Below, one piece after another: positions 46,124 to 55,632 of a stretch of DNA of 64,000 nucleotides. A program made the translations under genes and the position numbers. The stretch is from Confluentibacter sediminis (GTDB lineage: Bacteria > Bacteroidota > Bacteroidia > Flavobacteriales > Flavobacteriaceae): positions 62,001 through 126,000 of the forward strand of contig NZ_QKPO01000012.1 in assembly GCF_003258355.1 (NCBI RefSeq). The letters are read 5' to 3'. Position 1 is the first letter of the stretch; each line of letters starts with the position of its first letter. A model generated the notes under the pieces. The model did not search any database. It saw nothing but the letters and a program-made list of their open reading frames with translations, and was not told the DNA's origin.

Positions 46124-46912
46124 CTAATTATTTATATCTGTATAATGATTAAAATTGGGAATACTTTTACTATATTTTTCGTAAAGAATATTTTTTGAAA
46201 TGAACTCTCCATAACTACTTAAGTAGTACATATGTCCTTCTTTTTCAACAATATCATTTGTGATTAAAAAAGTTAAATCTTTCTGGTCTATTTCATTAAA
46301 ATAATTTTCCGAATCTCTAATATGAAACCCATAAAGAAGTTTAGAAACTTTATCCCCTTTTTTATTTTCTAAAATTTCATTCCTGAATTTATTCAAGTAA
46401 GATGTTCTGGTTTTTTCATACTTTTTTTCGGCAATCAAATTTGGCTCTTCGGATAAGTATTCAGCCATAAGACTTAATTCTTTAAATTTTTCAGACTCTT
46501 TTTTTAACTGTTTCTTGCAAGTTGATATTTCTAACTCAAGTCTTTTTATTTCAATTTCTTTATAACCCGATATTTCATTATTAATTTTTTTCTTTTTTAT
46601 CTCTCTATCTCTTCTTCTATTTTCGGAAACATAATAGACTACATTAGAAATCCAAGGAGCAACCCAAATTAGAAAGGCAGTAATTAATAGAGGTACAAAA
46701 TAAATATTAAGAAAATTGAAAATTGAATGGGGGTTAAGATATTTTGATACAAAATCTAATCTATTAACAGAAAGTCTTTCCTCACTTACAAAAAAAGTAA
46801 CGTAAGTTATTTTCCAATTCCAGATAATCCAAGCTAAAAGTAATTTTCCAATAAAAGGATTACTAACCCTTTCTTTTATTGCATCTTTTAATGATTCTGT
46901 TGTTTCTTCCAT
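46124..46912 (-). CDS. Hypothetical protein with two membrane helices and a coiled coil
   Basis: 262 residues. The N-terminus is an amphipathic lead (ETTESLKDAIKERVSNPF) and a first hydrophobic segment (residues about 22-42), a second is at about 67-92. A long charged coiled coil (about 95-150) follows. The C-terminal part (about 195-255; DLTFLITNDIVEKEGHMYYL, SSYGEFISKNILYEK) has the look of a winged-helix-like segment. The family is unknown to me beyond scattered hypothetical proteins with an N-terminal NPFIGKLLLAW-like motif. It sits between genes that are usually adjacent, so it may have been acquired. No nuclease or NTPase motif is seen. Confidence 0.7.
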   Translation of the reverse strand: MEETTESLKDAIKERVSNPFIGKLLLAWIIWNWKITYVTFFVSEERLSVNRLDFVSKYLNPHSIFNFLNIYFVPLLITAFLIWVAPWISNVVYYVSENRRRDREIKKKKINNEISGYKEIEIKRLELEISTCKKQLKKESEKFKELSLMAEYLSEEPNLIAEKKYEKTRTSYLNKFRNEILENKKGDKVSKLLYGFHIRDSENYFNEIDQKDLTFLITNDIVEKEGHMYYLSSYGEFISKNILYEKYSKSIPNFNHYTDINN

Positions 46913-46960
46913 AATATTAAGCTTTCAATTATAAGCTTCCTGTATTTACAAAGATGATAA

Positions 46961-49900
46961 TTACTTTTCAACAGTAACCCATTGTCCCTTAGTTCTTACT
47001 AAATACTCATGATCGTACATAGCTTCTGCTTGAATACCTGGCAGATAATAGGTTCCTAAATATGATGCATTTAGCATGACATTAAAGGTTTTTGTACCGT
47101 AATTTCCTTTTTTTGGCATATCAAAATAGAAGTTTACACGATCATCTCTAATATCAGTAAATCGTGCTTGACTGGTTGTTGTGTCACCAAAATCGGTAAA
47201 ACGTGTATTCACAATGTCCCAACCAGAGGGAAAAATCTGGGTTAAAGCCACATCATTTACAGCCTGGTCTTTAAGATTACTAACACTTACCGTGGCTACA
47301 AAATCCTGTCCTTGTTGTAATTTTGAGATGTCTATTGTGTTGCCTTTCAAATCTTTATAAACTACTGATAAACTCAAACCACGTTGTTCTGCAAATTCTT
47401 CTCCCAATGGCAATTTACCCGAGTTTAAAACACGGACATACACCACATTATCTTTATTGTTAGTAAATGATAATGTATTGTTTCCATCTACAATTAGCAA
47501 GTCTCTTTGCGCCAAAGCACTTTTAGTATTGATGGACATCGTTTTGCCATTTAATGTATAACTAATATTGAGTTCTTTTCCGCCATTAGCTTGTACCATT
47601 TTTGCCATGGCCAGTAAACTGTAAGCGGTTGTTTGTGTACTCATCCAGCTATTGCTTGATAAGTCTTTAGCAATGTATTGTGCCAATTCACGCATTTTCG
47701 GATTTTTAGTAAGCACCATAGTTTCTAATGCCATAGCACGATTTCTATCTACCGACCCATACGTGTAATAGTTATAATTTGATGGCGTGAAATTAATATT
47801 AGCCGATTTGGAAATATTATTGCTCGCTTCTTTTTGTCCAGCTAAGGCATAAGCCGCAGCCAATCGCCATTTGGCTTCGTTGGAAATTTCAGTAAATTCT
47901 CTTAATCGATTCATGGCTGCCAAATCTGGACTTCCGGCTAAAGCCAACGTATAAAGTCTGTAGGCTTGTGCTAAATCTGAATTATAGGTTTTGTAACTAG
48001 GTCGCCAATTTCTAGCAGCTTCTTTTTGATAGTTTATCCAATTACTTTTAAAAGTTAAAGGCAATACAAATCCTTTCTTTTCTGCTTCTAACAGGAAATG
48101 CCCAGCATAACTTGTGCCCCAATCATCCACAGAATTTTCTCCCATCCAATAACTTAATCCACCATTTGCTTTTTGGAAATACCCTAAACGTTTAATGGCT
48201 TTTTCAATGTTTTTTTGAATGTCTTGTTTTTTATCAAAAGTTAAATCGAAAATGTCATTTAAAAATAACTGAGGGAACGCACTAGACGTGGTTTGCTCAA
48301 CACAACCATGCGGATATTGAATTAAGTACTGTAATCTACGTGAGAAATCCATAGGAGGCATCGTTGAAAATTCTATTGTGGCAGAATTGGTGCCATATAC
48401 ACCAAAGGTTGCAAAATCCATGCTTTCTGATGCTTTTGCCTCTAAGGTTTTATCTATTGATTTTGAAGATATCGGATTCGGGTTTTCGACATCTATTTCC
48501 ACCTTATAGCTTGATGTTTCACCATTTCCTGTAGCCACAACTTCAACAGTATTGATGCCTTTTGCTTTACTAACATCCAGTTCAAAATACATCATTTCTT
48601 CATCTGGTTTGTCAAAATGAACAGATTTAGATGCGTTCCCAACTACAGAAATACCTTTGCTTAATTTCAAATTAACAGTAACATCTTTTACTTTAGGTTC
48701 CATGGCAAATAGGGTTACAGGAAGTGTTACTTTTTCACCAGGGCTTAATTTCCGCGGAAGCGTCGCCAATACCATTAATGGTTTTTTTACTTCCCCCGAT
48801 TTATCTGTACTGCCGTAAGCTTCTTTTTCCTTATTTCCAGCAACGACCATGGTACGAACTGCACCAATATAATTTGGCAATTTAATTTTATGGGTTTTTT
48901 GTTCGCCAGCCTTAATAGAAAAAGGGCCTAAATAAATTACCACCGGTTTAAAACGATTGGCTTTTTTGTTTTTTCCAGCGGCAGCATTACCATCACCACC
49001 AATAGCAAATACTTGATCCACACTTCCAGAATAGGCTCCAATAACATCATCAAAAATATCCCAGGTTTTTACACCTAAAGCTTCACGAGCATAAAACTCG
49101 TCCCAAGCATTTGGTGTTTTAAAACGTGTTAAATCGAGCAAACCTTCTTCCACAACAGCAACAGTATAGGTCATGGGCTTCTTGTTTTTTTCTGAAACCA
49201 CAATGTCAAAGGCTTGTTCTGGGCGCAAGGTATTTGGCATTTTTAATTGGGGCTCTAATTTGGTATTTGGGTCTTCTACCATAATGGGAATGATGCCATA
49301 TAAACGGATTGGTAAATCGTTGGCTGTAATGGCATGTGGCTGTAACAATGAAATATTCACAAACACATTGGGAGCCATTTCTGAGGTTATCGGGATATTA
49401 ACAGTGGTTTCTCCTTGGTTGGTTTTTACCCAATGGTAATCCAACACTTCAGTACCATTTTCTATGCTTACCAAAGCGCGACCTTCACTACCAGATTGAA
49501 ATGTTATTTTAGCAGTTTCGCCAACATTATACTGTTCTTTATCTGCTGAAAAAATCAACATTTTAGCAGCTTCTTTATCTGCCGAAGGCGATTTTTGCCA
49601 CCAGTTTTTATAAAAATAGGCCGTTCTTCCTGTGGCATGACCACTTACAGGGTCTGAAATTCTAATGAGGTAACGTCCACGTTCATCATCTGGAATATTT
49701 AAAGTAAAACTGCCTTTTCCATGAGCATCGGTATTTATTTTTTTATCTAAATAAGGTCTGTGATAACTGCTGGATGTGTAACTTGCTAAATCATCATAAG
49801 AAGAATTCCACCACCAACGCCATTCAATTTTATACACTTTAACCTCTAAATTATTTCGTTTTATGGGTTTGCCATTGGCATCAACTACTACCACATCAAA

Positions 49901-52531
49901 GGTTTGATTCTCATCTGTAAAAAATGAATCATAGGCATTTCCTTTAGGGGAACGCATACCTACAAAAGATTTGTATGGGGCATATTGTTTAGTGAAAGCA
50001 TCCATAGAGAAATCACCGCCATTTTCAAAAGCTCTTACTAAAAATTGTACGTTCAACATCCCAGGCGCATTTTTGCCAACTTCTAGTTTTTTATTGATTT
50101 TTGCGCTCCCTTCTTCATTTATCATGCCTTCAAAAACATTGATTTCTTCAGTTTCAAATTGTCTGGTTGGATCGTTAAAGGTGTAATCTTTATAGTTTTT
50201 AAAACTGGTATTTGCAGAAGAAAACTTCGCTTTAATTTCAGTTTTTAAATTTTTGGCAGGCGCACCATGCAACCATTTTACATCCAAAGTTCCGTTTAAA
50301 GGTTCTGCTCCCGTAATGATATCGTTTTCAAAATCGATTTTTATTTTTAAGCGATTTGGTTTTACGGTTTCAATTTTTAAACTTTTATAAAAAGTGGCTC
50401 CACCAACCGATATTTTTGCGTTGTAAGTGCCAGTTTTATCTTCTGGAGATGTAGGAACGGTAAATGTATAGAAATTGTTGAGGTTGTTTGAAGTTACATT
50501 GTTATAAACCAACTTGCCATTCGGATCGGTTATTTGCAATTTTATAGGATGCCCTTTTGGTAACGGATTCGAAAAATCATTCAATATAAATGTTAAATGA
50601 AGGGTGTCTCCTGGCCTCCAAACCCCACGTTCACCATAAATATATCCTTTAAGTCCGCGTTGTAATTTATTTCCAGATACATCAAATTTACTTAACGATA
50701 AAGAGTTGCCGTCTGCCAGCTTTATATAGGTGGTGTTTTTTCCTTTAGAAACAATGGCAAAAGCAGCATTTTTATTTAAATCGAATAAGGTTAAACCTTC
50801 TTCATCGGTTGTTTTACTTGCTAACTCTTGTTGTTGAAAATTATAAAGTTTTACAGTAGCCTCTGCTTCTGGATTGGTGGTTAAAATATTGGTAACAGCA
50901 AAATAATAGGAGTTATTGGCACCTTGTTTTGCGATAACACCAAGGTTTGATGCCAATAAATTTTGAGACACTATTTTCTCTTGATTGTAATAAGCATCAT
51001 GGCAAGGATTATTCTCTTCACGCCAATTATAGGTATAGTTTTTATATTGGTAAGTTAAATTATCCCAATAGGCTTCTTCGCGTAAATCATCATCGTCGTA
51101 TTCATCGGTTTCTATATAATCATCACCTTCGTAGTATTCGTCATCATAATAATCTTCATTGTTTTCTAAGTTTGTTGTTTTAGAATTCGCATCACAATTA
51201 TATAAAGAATAACTTTTATTAAAACTTAATTCTACACGATAAATCGCTCCTGGATCAGCTTTAAAAAACTTAGATAAATCAATACTATAAGCTTTCCATT
51301 TGCCTGTATTTTCGGCTTCAGTTTGTAATTGAATGGTTTGTTTGGCAATGCGTCTGCCTACTTTTTTAATGTCGTAACTATTGGCGTTAGATAAATCACT
51401 GTCTTGTAAAAACTGGAGGACATTATCTTCAAATATTTTAATTACTCTAAAATCAACCGCTTTTAAATTAACCGCTTCAAAATTGAATTTTAATTCTTTG
51501 GAATTTGGTAAAATACTCCCATTACTAATTAAACGTACTTGTGGTTTTAAATCTTCAAATGCAATGGTTTCAGAGAATGGTTTTTTAAGTTTATAACCTT
51601 CAGTATTTGTAATGCCTTCAAATACATCAACCTGAATATTCCCCACCAATTTAGAATCTGGATATACTTTAAGCACATTGCCATCCACAATATATTTGGG
51701 GTTTTTTACATTTTGAAGCGTCACCAATCCATCAAAATTTTGTTGTTTTTTTAAAGGATCAGAAAAGTTTATGGATAGATATTGCTCTGGTACTTGAACC
51801 ACATTTACATTTACAATAGTGAAGTTGTTAATACCCGGGATAGTTAGTTTATTTTCACCTTTAGTATCCGATGTAATGGCATCGCCATTCCATGTTACAA
51901 GAATGTCTGTGTCTTCAATTTGACGATGAATACTATCAATTTTAAAGTCAAAAGCCTCACCCTTTTTATTCAGTTCATTGAAAACAATCGATAATTTCTT
52001 TTTATTCTGATAGGCTTCGACTAATTGTTTGGCTTGTTCCAAAGAGATAATATCGGCACTTTTTATAACACCTTCAACATATTGCCATTCTCTACTGTAG
52101 GATTGTAGATTATTGGTAACAAGATTGAAATTTGGCGTAATCGTTTTAAATTGAAACGTGTAGTTGCTAAATTCTTTCGGGATATTTTTATAAATATCTT
52201 CCAATTTAACCGTAACAGTATATTCGGTGGCAGGTTTAAGATACTCATCGGGAGTAAAAATCAGGGTATGCTTGTTTGCCGTTTTTAGGGTTCCTTGCAC
52301 ATAAGGTTCTATTTTTATTATATCTGCTGAAATATTTTTGTCTATATCCCAACCTTCAACATCTTTAGTTAAATTTATAATGATTGGTTTTGCCACTGAT
52401 GACAAACCAGATGTTGTATAGCTTATATATTCCTTAAATTTAAATAGGTTATCGGTTTCAGTTTCTTTTTTTTTGCAGGCATTGACTAGTGCTATAATAG
52501 CAAGAAAAACCAGGAGTTTTTTTGGAGACAT
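46961..52531 (-). CDS. Alpha-2-macroglobulin family lipoprotein
   Basis: 1856 residues. The lipobox signal ends ALVNAC (Cys at residue 19). Many macroglobulin beta domains are followed by a thioester domain with PHGCVEQTTSS, the conserved CxEQ thioester. It is expected to trap proteases in the periplasm at the outer or inner membrane. An unusual acidic, Tyr-rich insert lies at residues about 459-482 (DDEYYEGDDY and further DDDD). The gene is upstream of pbpC on the same strand, matching the known macroglobulin-PBP1C pairing. Bacterial members are normally about 1500-1900 residues, so it is at the upper end. Confidence 0.95.
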   Translation of the reverse strand: MSPKKLLVFLAIIALVNACKKKETETDNLFKFKEYISYTTSGLSSVAKPIIINLTKDVEGWDIDKNISADIIKIEPYVQGTLKTANKHTLIFTPDEYLKPATEYTVTVKLEDIYKNIPKEFSNYTFQFKTITPNFNLVTNNLQSYSREWQYVEGVIKSADIISLEQAKQLVEAYQNKKKLSIVFNELNKKGEAFDFKIDSIHRQIEDTDILVTWNGDAITSDTKGENKLTIPGINNFTIVNVNVVQVPEQYLSINFSDPLKKQQNFDGLVTLQNVKNPKYIVDGNVLKVYPDSKLVGNIQVDVFEGITNTEGYKLKKPFSETIAFEDLKPQVRLISNGSILPNSKELKFNFEAVNLKAVDFRVIKIFEDNVLQFLQDSDLSNANSYDIKKVGRRIAKQTIQLQTEAENTGKWKAYSIDLSKFFKADPGAIYRVELSFNKSYSLYNCDANSKTTNLENNEDYYDDEYYEGDDYIETDEYDDDDLREEAYWDNLTYQYKNYTYNWREENNPCHDAYYNQEKIVSQNLLASNLGVIAKQGANNSYYFAVTNILTTNPEAEATVKLYNFQQQELASKTTDEEGLTLFDLNKNAAFAIVSKGKNTTYIKLADGNSLSLSKFDVSGNKLQRGLKGYIYGERGVWRPGDTLHLTFILNDFSNPLPKGHPIKLQITDPNGKLVYNNVTSNNLNNFYTFTVPTSPEDKTGTYNAKISVGGATFYKSLKIETVKPNRLKIKIDFENDIITGAEPLNGTLDVKWLHGAPAKNLKTEIKAKFSSANTSFKNYKDYTFNDPTRQFETEEINVFEGMINEEGSAKINKKLEVGKNAPGMLNVQFLVRAFENGGDFSMDAFTKQYAPYKSFVGMRSPKGNAYDSFFTDENQTFDVVVVDANGKPIKRNNLEVKVYKIEWRWWWNSSYDDLASYTSSSYHRPYLDKKINTDAHGKGSFTLNIPDDERGRYLIRISDPVSGHATGRTAYFYKNWWQKSPSADKEAAKMLIFSADKEQYNVGETAKITFQSGSEGRALVSIENGTEVLDYHWVKTNQGETTVNIPITSEMAPNVFVNISLLQPHAITANDLPIRLYGIIPIMVEDPNTKLEPQLKMPNTLRPEQAFDIVVSEKNKKPMTYTVAVVEEGLLDLTRFKTPNAWDEFYAREALGVKTWDIFDDVIGAYSGSVDQVFAIGGDGNAAAGKNKKANRFKPVVIYLGPFSIKAGEQKTHKIKLPNYIGAVRTMVVAGNKEKEAYGSTDKSGEVKKPLMVLATLPRKLSPGEKVTLPVTLFAMEPKVKDVTVNLKLSKGISVVGNASKSVHFDKPDEEMMYFELDVSKAKGINTVEVVATGNGETSSYKVEIDVENPNPISSKSIDKTLEAKASESMDFATFGVYGTNSATIEFSTMPPMDFSRRLQYLIQYPHGCVEQTTSSAFPQLFLNDIFDLTFDKKQDIQKNIEKAIKRLGYFQKANGGLSYWMGENSVDDWGTSYAGHFLLEAEKKGFVLPLTFKSNWINYQKEAARNWRPSYKTYNSDLAQAYRLYTLALAGSPDLAAMNRLREFTEISNEAKWRLAAAYALAGQKEASNNISKSANINFTPSNYNYYTYGSVDRNRAMALETMVLTKNPKMRELAQYIAKDLSSNSWMSTQTTAYSLLAMAKMVQANGGKELNISYTLNGKTMSINTKSALAQRDLLIVDGNNTLSFTNNKDNVVYVRVLNSGKLPLGEEFAEQRGLSLSVVYKDLKGNTIDISKLQQGQDFVATVSVSNLKDQAVNDVALTQIFPSGWDIVNTRFTDFGDTTTSQARFTDIRDDRVNFYFDMPKKGNYGTKTFNVMLNASYLGTYYLPGIQAEAMYDHEYLVRTKGQWVTVEK

Positions 52532-52757
52532 AGATTAATGATGTTTAATGAAATTAGCGTAAAAGAATGTGGACTTTTTCTTGTTAAACAATTTACGTGG
52601 AATTTTTTAAATTTAGATTTTTGGGTTGTGTTAAATAAGTCCTAAATTAATGAATTAAAATTAACAAACGGGTTCTAGGATCTAACAATTCAATATAACT
52701 AATTAATTTATTGGTATCTTAGTGATAATTTTTTAAAAGCGTAAAAATTAAAACGAA

Positions 52758-54311
52758 ATGAAAGCATTAGCCGCCAATTTTGGTATAGATAAAACTTTAA
52801 AAATATTAGGTTTAAAAGATGTAAATGAAGGCACTTCAACAGGATTGACTAGTTTTTTTGGAAATGAATTATTAGAAAGTTATTCCCCAGTTGATGGGCA
52901 ATTGATCGGGAAAGTTACTATTACAAATGAAGAAGCTTATGAAAAGGTAATGGATGCTGCCACCCAGGCATTCAAAACATGGAGAACTGTGCCTGCACCT
53001 CAACGGGGTGACATTGTGCGCCAATTTGGAGATAAATTGAGACAAAAAAAAGAAGCTTTAGGCAAGTTGGTGTCCTATGAAATGGGTAAAAGCTATCAAG
53101 AGGGTTTGGGTGAAGTACAAGAAATGATTGATATTTGTGATTTTGCAGTCGGTTTATCACGACAGCTTCATGGACTCACCATGCATAGTGAACGGCCAGG
53201 GCATCGCATGTATGAGCAATATCATCCGCTCGGTGTGGTGGGTATCATATCGGCATTTAATTTCCCAGTAGCTGTTTGGGCCTGGAATACGTCCTTGGCT
53301 TGGATTTGTGGTGATGTTTGTGTTTGGAAACCCAGCGAAAAAACACCTTTATGTGGCGTTGCTTGTCAGAATATAATAGCCGAGGTTTTGTCTGAAAATA
53401 ATCTACCGGAAGGTATTTCTAATTTAATTAATGGCGATTATACAGTTGGGGAGTTTATGACGAAAGACCCTCGAATTCCTTTAATTTCTGCCACGGGTTC
53501 TACCAGAATGGGTAAAATAGTGGCGCAAGAAGTGGCGGCACGTTTAGGTAAAAGTTTGTTGGAACTTGGAGGAAACAATGCCATTATTGTAACCCCTGAT
53601 GCCGATATTAAAATGACCGTTATTGGTGCTGTATTTGGTGCGGTTGGAACTGCCGGACAACGGTGTACATCTACCAGACGCTTAATAATTCATGAAGATA
53701 TTTATGATAAGGTAAAGAAAGCGATTGTTGATGCGTATAAGCAATTACAGATTGGAAATCCGTTAGATGAAAATAACCACGTGGGTCCCTTAATTGATAA
53801 AGATGCCGTAAAAATGTATCAAAATGCGTTAAAGCAAGTTGTTGAAGAAGGCGGGAACATACTTGTGGAAGGTGGCGTACTTTCTGGGGAAGATTTTGAG
53901 AGTGGTTGTTATGTAAAACCTGCCATTGCAGAAGCAAAACCAGATTTCAAAATAGTGCAGCATGAAACCTTTGCGCCTATTTTGTATTTATTGAAATATT
54001 CTGGAGGTGTTGAAAATGCTATTGATATTCAAAACAGTGTGGTGCAAGGTTTAAGTTCTGCGATTATGACCAATAATTTACGGGAAGCCGAATTGTTTTT
54101 ATCTGTTCAAGGTTCTGACTGTGGTATTGCCAATGTAAACATAGGGACGTCTGGTGCGGAAATTGGAGGTGCTTTTGGTGGCGAAAAAGAAACAGGCGGT
54201 GGCAGGGAATCTGGTTCTGATGCTTGGAAAGTCTATATGCGTAGACAAACCAATACTATAAATTATACAACAGAGTTGCCTTTGGCACAGGGCATTAAGT
54301 TTGATTTATAG
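52758..54311 (+). CDS. Aldehyde dehydrogenase, ALDH7/AASADH type
   Basis: 517 residues. NAD-dependent oxidation, most similar in style to alpha-aminoadipate semialdehyde dehydrogenase of lysine breakdown. Motifs: GVVGIISAFNFPVAVWAWN, the cofactor-binding STRMGKIVAQEVAARLG, catalytic Glu in LLELGGNNAIIV and catalytic Cys in GTAGQRCTSTRRL. The C-terminal GAFGGEKETGGGRESG is characteristic of the subfamily. It is monocistronic, divergent from the macroglobulin gene. The lysine-pathway link is inferred from subfamily resemblance, not context. Confidence 0.93.
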   Translation: MKALAANFGIDKTLKILGLKDVNEGTSTGLTSFFGNELLESYSPVDGQLIGKVTITNEEAYEKVMDAATQAFKTWRTVPAPQRGDIVRQFGDKLRQKKEALGKLVSYEMGKSYQEGLGEVQEMIDICDFAVGLSRQLHGLTMHSERPGHRMYEQYHPLGVVGIISAFNFPVAVWAWNTSLAWICGDVCVWKPSEKTPLCGVACQNIIAEVLSENNLPEGISNLINGDYTVGEFMTKDPRIPLISATGSTRMGKIVAQEVAARLGKSLLELGGNNAIIVTPDADIKMTVIGAVFGAVGTAGQRCTSTRRLIIHEDIYDKVKKAIVDAYKQLQIGNPLDENNHVGPLIDKDAVKMYQNALKQVVEEGGNILVEGGVLSGEDFESGCYVKPAIAEAKPDFKIVQHETFAPILYLLKYSGGVENAIDIQNSVVQGLSSAIMTNNLREAELFLSVQGSDCGIANVNIGTSGAEIGGAFGGEKETGGGRESGSDAWKVYMRRQTNTINYTTELPLAQGIKFDL

Positions 54312-54361
54312 AAAATAAAAAACCTTGTCTCCAATCCAATTATTTTAGGGAAAGACAAGGT
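54311..54361 (-). terminator. Terminator of the AlbA_2 gene
   Basis: ACCTTGTCT and AGACAAGGT form a 9-bp perfect stem with a 22-base loop. The T tract (TTTTTTATTTTC) lies on the minus-strand exit side, so it serves the gene at 54466-55599; on the plus strand it may weakly end the ALDH transcript. Confidence 0.7.
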
Positions 54362-54465
54362 CGTATTTAAATGATTAATAGCAATACAAAAATAACTTTT
54401 ATTTTCACACGAATGATAAGTAGAATGGACTTTAAAGTTAAATTTATGTAAAAGATAAAACTTAA

Positions 54466-55599
54466 TTAGCTGTATTTCACTTTTCTTAAAATTCGCATGG
54501 TTTCTTTGTAAATGCTATATAGTTCGTCTCCATAATTTTTTATATATGGCCTTACATCATTAAGTTTGTCAATGGCTTCATGGAATAAATTAAGATAACA
54601 TATTAAATAAGTGGGTGGTAAGTTTTTTAAATCATTTTCTTCTGTAACAGTTAAAGTTAATCCTTTTTTAAGTTTTTCTAAGATGGCGTTGTTGCTGTTG
54701 TAAATATGAAATAATGTTTTTTTATCGAATTGTGGTGGCTCAAATATTAATGTGGTATCTATATTATATGTTGCATTATTTTCAAAACTAATAATGGTTT
54801 CCTCTAAAGGGTAAAATTTATAATTATTTTGAAATCCAAGTTGAACATATTCAATGATTTTAAAAGTATCTTCATTATACGTAATGGACACTTCATCTAA
54901 CGTGGAAAAAAACAGTCTTACTTGTTCATTAATGAGCTCAATATCTACTCTAGAATAGTAAACATCGTTTTTAACTACTTTTTTTTGTCCAGACCAACAT
55001 AGCACAAAATACTCTTTAAAGACTTTGTATTGCGGGTTGTAATCCACTCTTTTTTTTAAAAAGTCGAATACCCCATTTAAAGTATGTTCTATATTGTTTT
55101 GGGCATTGTTTTCAATTGCCTCAACAATTTTAGAATTGATATCTTTTATTTCAATATCAAATACTTTGGGCATACTCATGCTACCATCTCTAAAGAATAC
55201 CGAACCGCCATAATACTTCCAAATGTTTTTTCTCAAAGAAGTTATTTTACCTGTAGCTCTAATAGTTACTAGTCCCACAACTTTGTGGTCTGGTAAATGA
55301 GGAAACGGAATATTCTCATACTGCACTATAGGTGCATTGGTCAAATAGGCGTTGATGAGGTTTTGTATTTTACTGTCATCAAAAAAATCGACCCCAACAA
55401 TCTCATTATTGGAATCATCTACACCAATTACAATGTATGAGTTGTTTTTAGGATTGCTATTAGAGAGCGCACAAATATGTTTTAAAAACTTGGCCTTACC
55501 TTCTTTTTGGCTAATATCAATTTTTAGTTTTTTATCATAAAAACTATTTTCATCGTTATGAGCTAAAAGATGTTTAATAAGGAGGCGTTTGTTAATCAT
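54466..55599 (-). CDS. AlbA_2-domain (Schlafen-like) putative nucleic-acid-binding protein
   Basis: 377 residues. The N-terminal 150 residues match the AlbA_2 pattern: ISQKEGKAKFLKHICALSN, SYIVIGVDDSNNEIVGVDFF, VGLVTIRATGKITSLRK and YYGGSVFFRDGSMSMP. AlbA_2 domains occur in Schlafen-type proteins and bacterial regulators or defence proteins. The C-terminal 220 residues (about 160-377) have no family I recognise and contain a beta-rich part then helical segments. No helicase or nuclease motif is seen. It lies 33 bases downstream of the SDR gene with a 25-base repeat between. Confidence 0.72.
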   Translation of the reverse strand: MINKRLLIKHLLAHNDENSFYDKKLKIDISQKEGKAKFLKHICALSNSNPKNNSYIVIGVDDSNNEIVGVDFFDDSKIQNLINAYLTNAPIVQYENIPFPHLPDHKVVGLVTIRATGKITSLRKNIWKYYGGSVFFRDGSMSMPKVFDIEIKDINSKIVEAIENNAQNNIEHTLNGVFDFLKKRVDYNPQYKVFKEYFVLCWSGQKKVVKNDVYYSRVDIELINEQVRLFFSTLDEVSITYNEDTFKIIEYVQLGFQNNYKFYPLEETIISFENNATYNIDTTLIFEPPQFDKKTLFHIYNSNNAILEKLKKGLTLTVTEENDLKNLPPTYLICYLNLFHEAIDKLNDVRPYIKNYGDELYSIYKETMRILRKVKYS

Positions 55600-55603
55600 A
55601 GCT

Positions 55604-55628
55604 GTTATTCCGCAAAGGAGGGAATCTC
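55604..55628 (+). repeat. Short intergenic repeat, GTTATTC...GGAATC type, copy 3
   Basis: 25 bases aligning with the copies at 7437-7461 and 16229-16253 at both ends (GTTATTCC and GGGAATC). It lies between the SDR and AlbA_2 genes. Confidence 0.4.
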
Positions 55629-55632
55629 TTAA

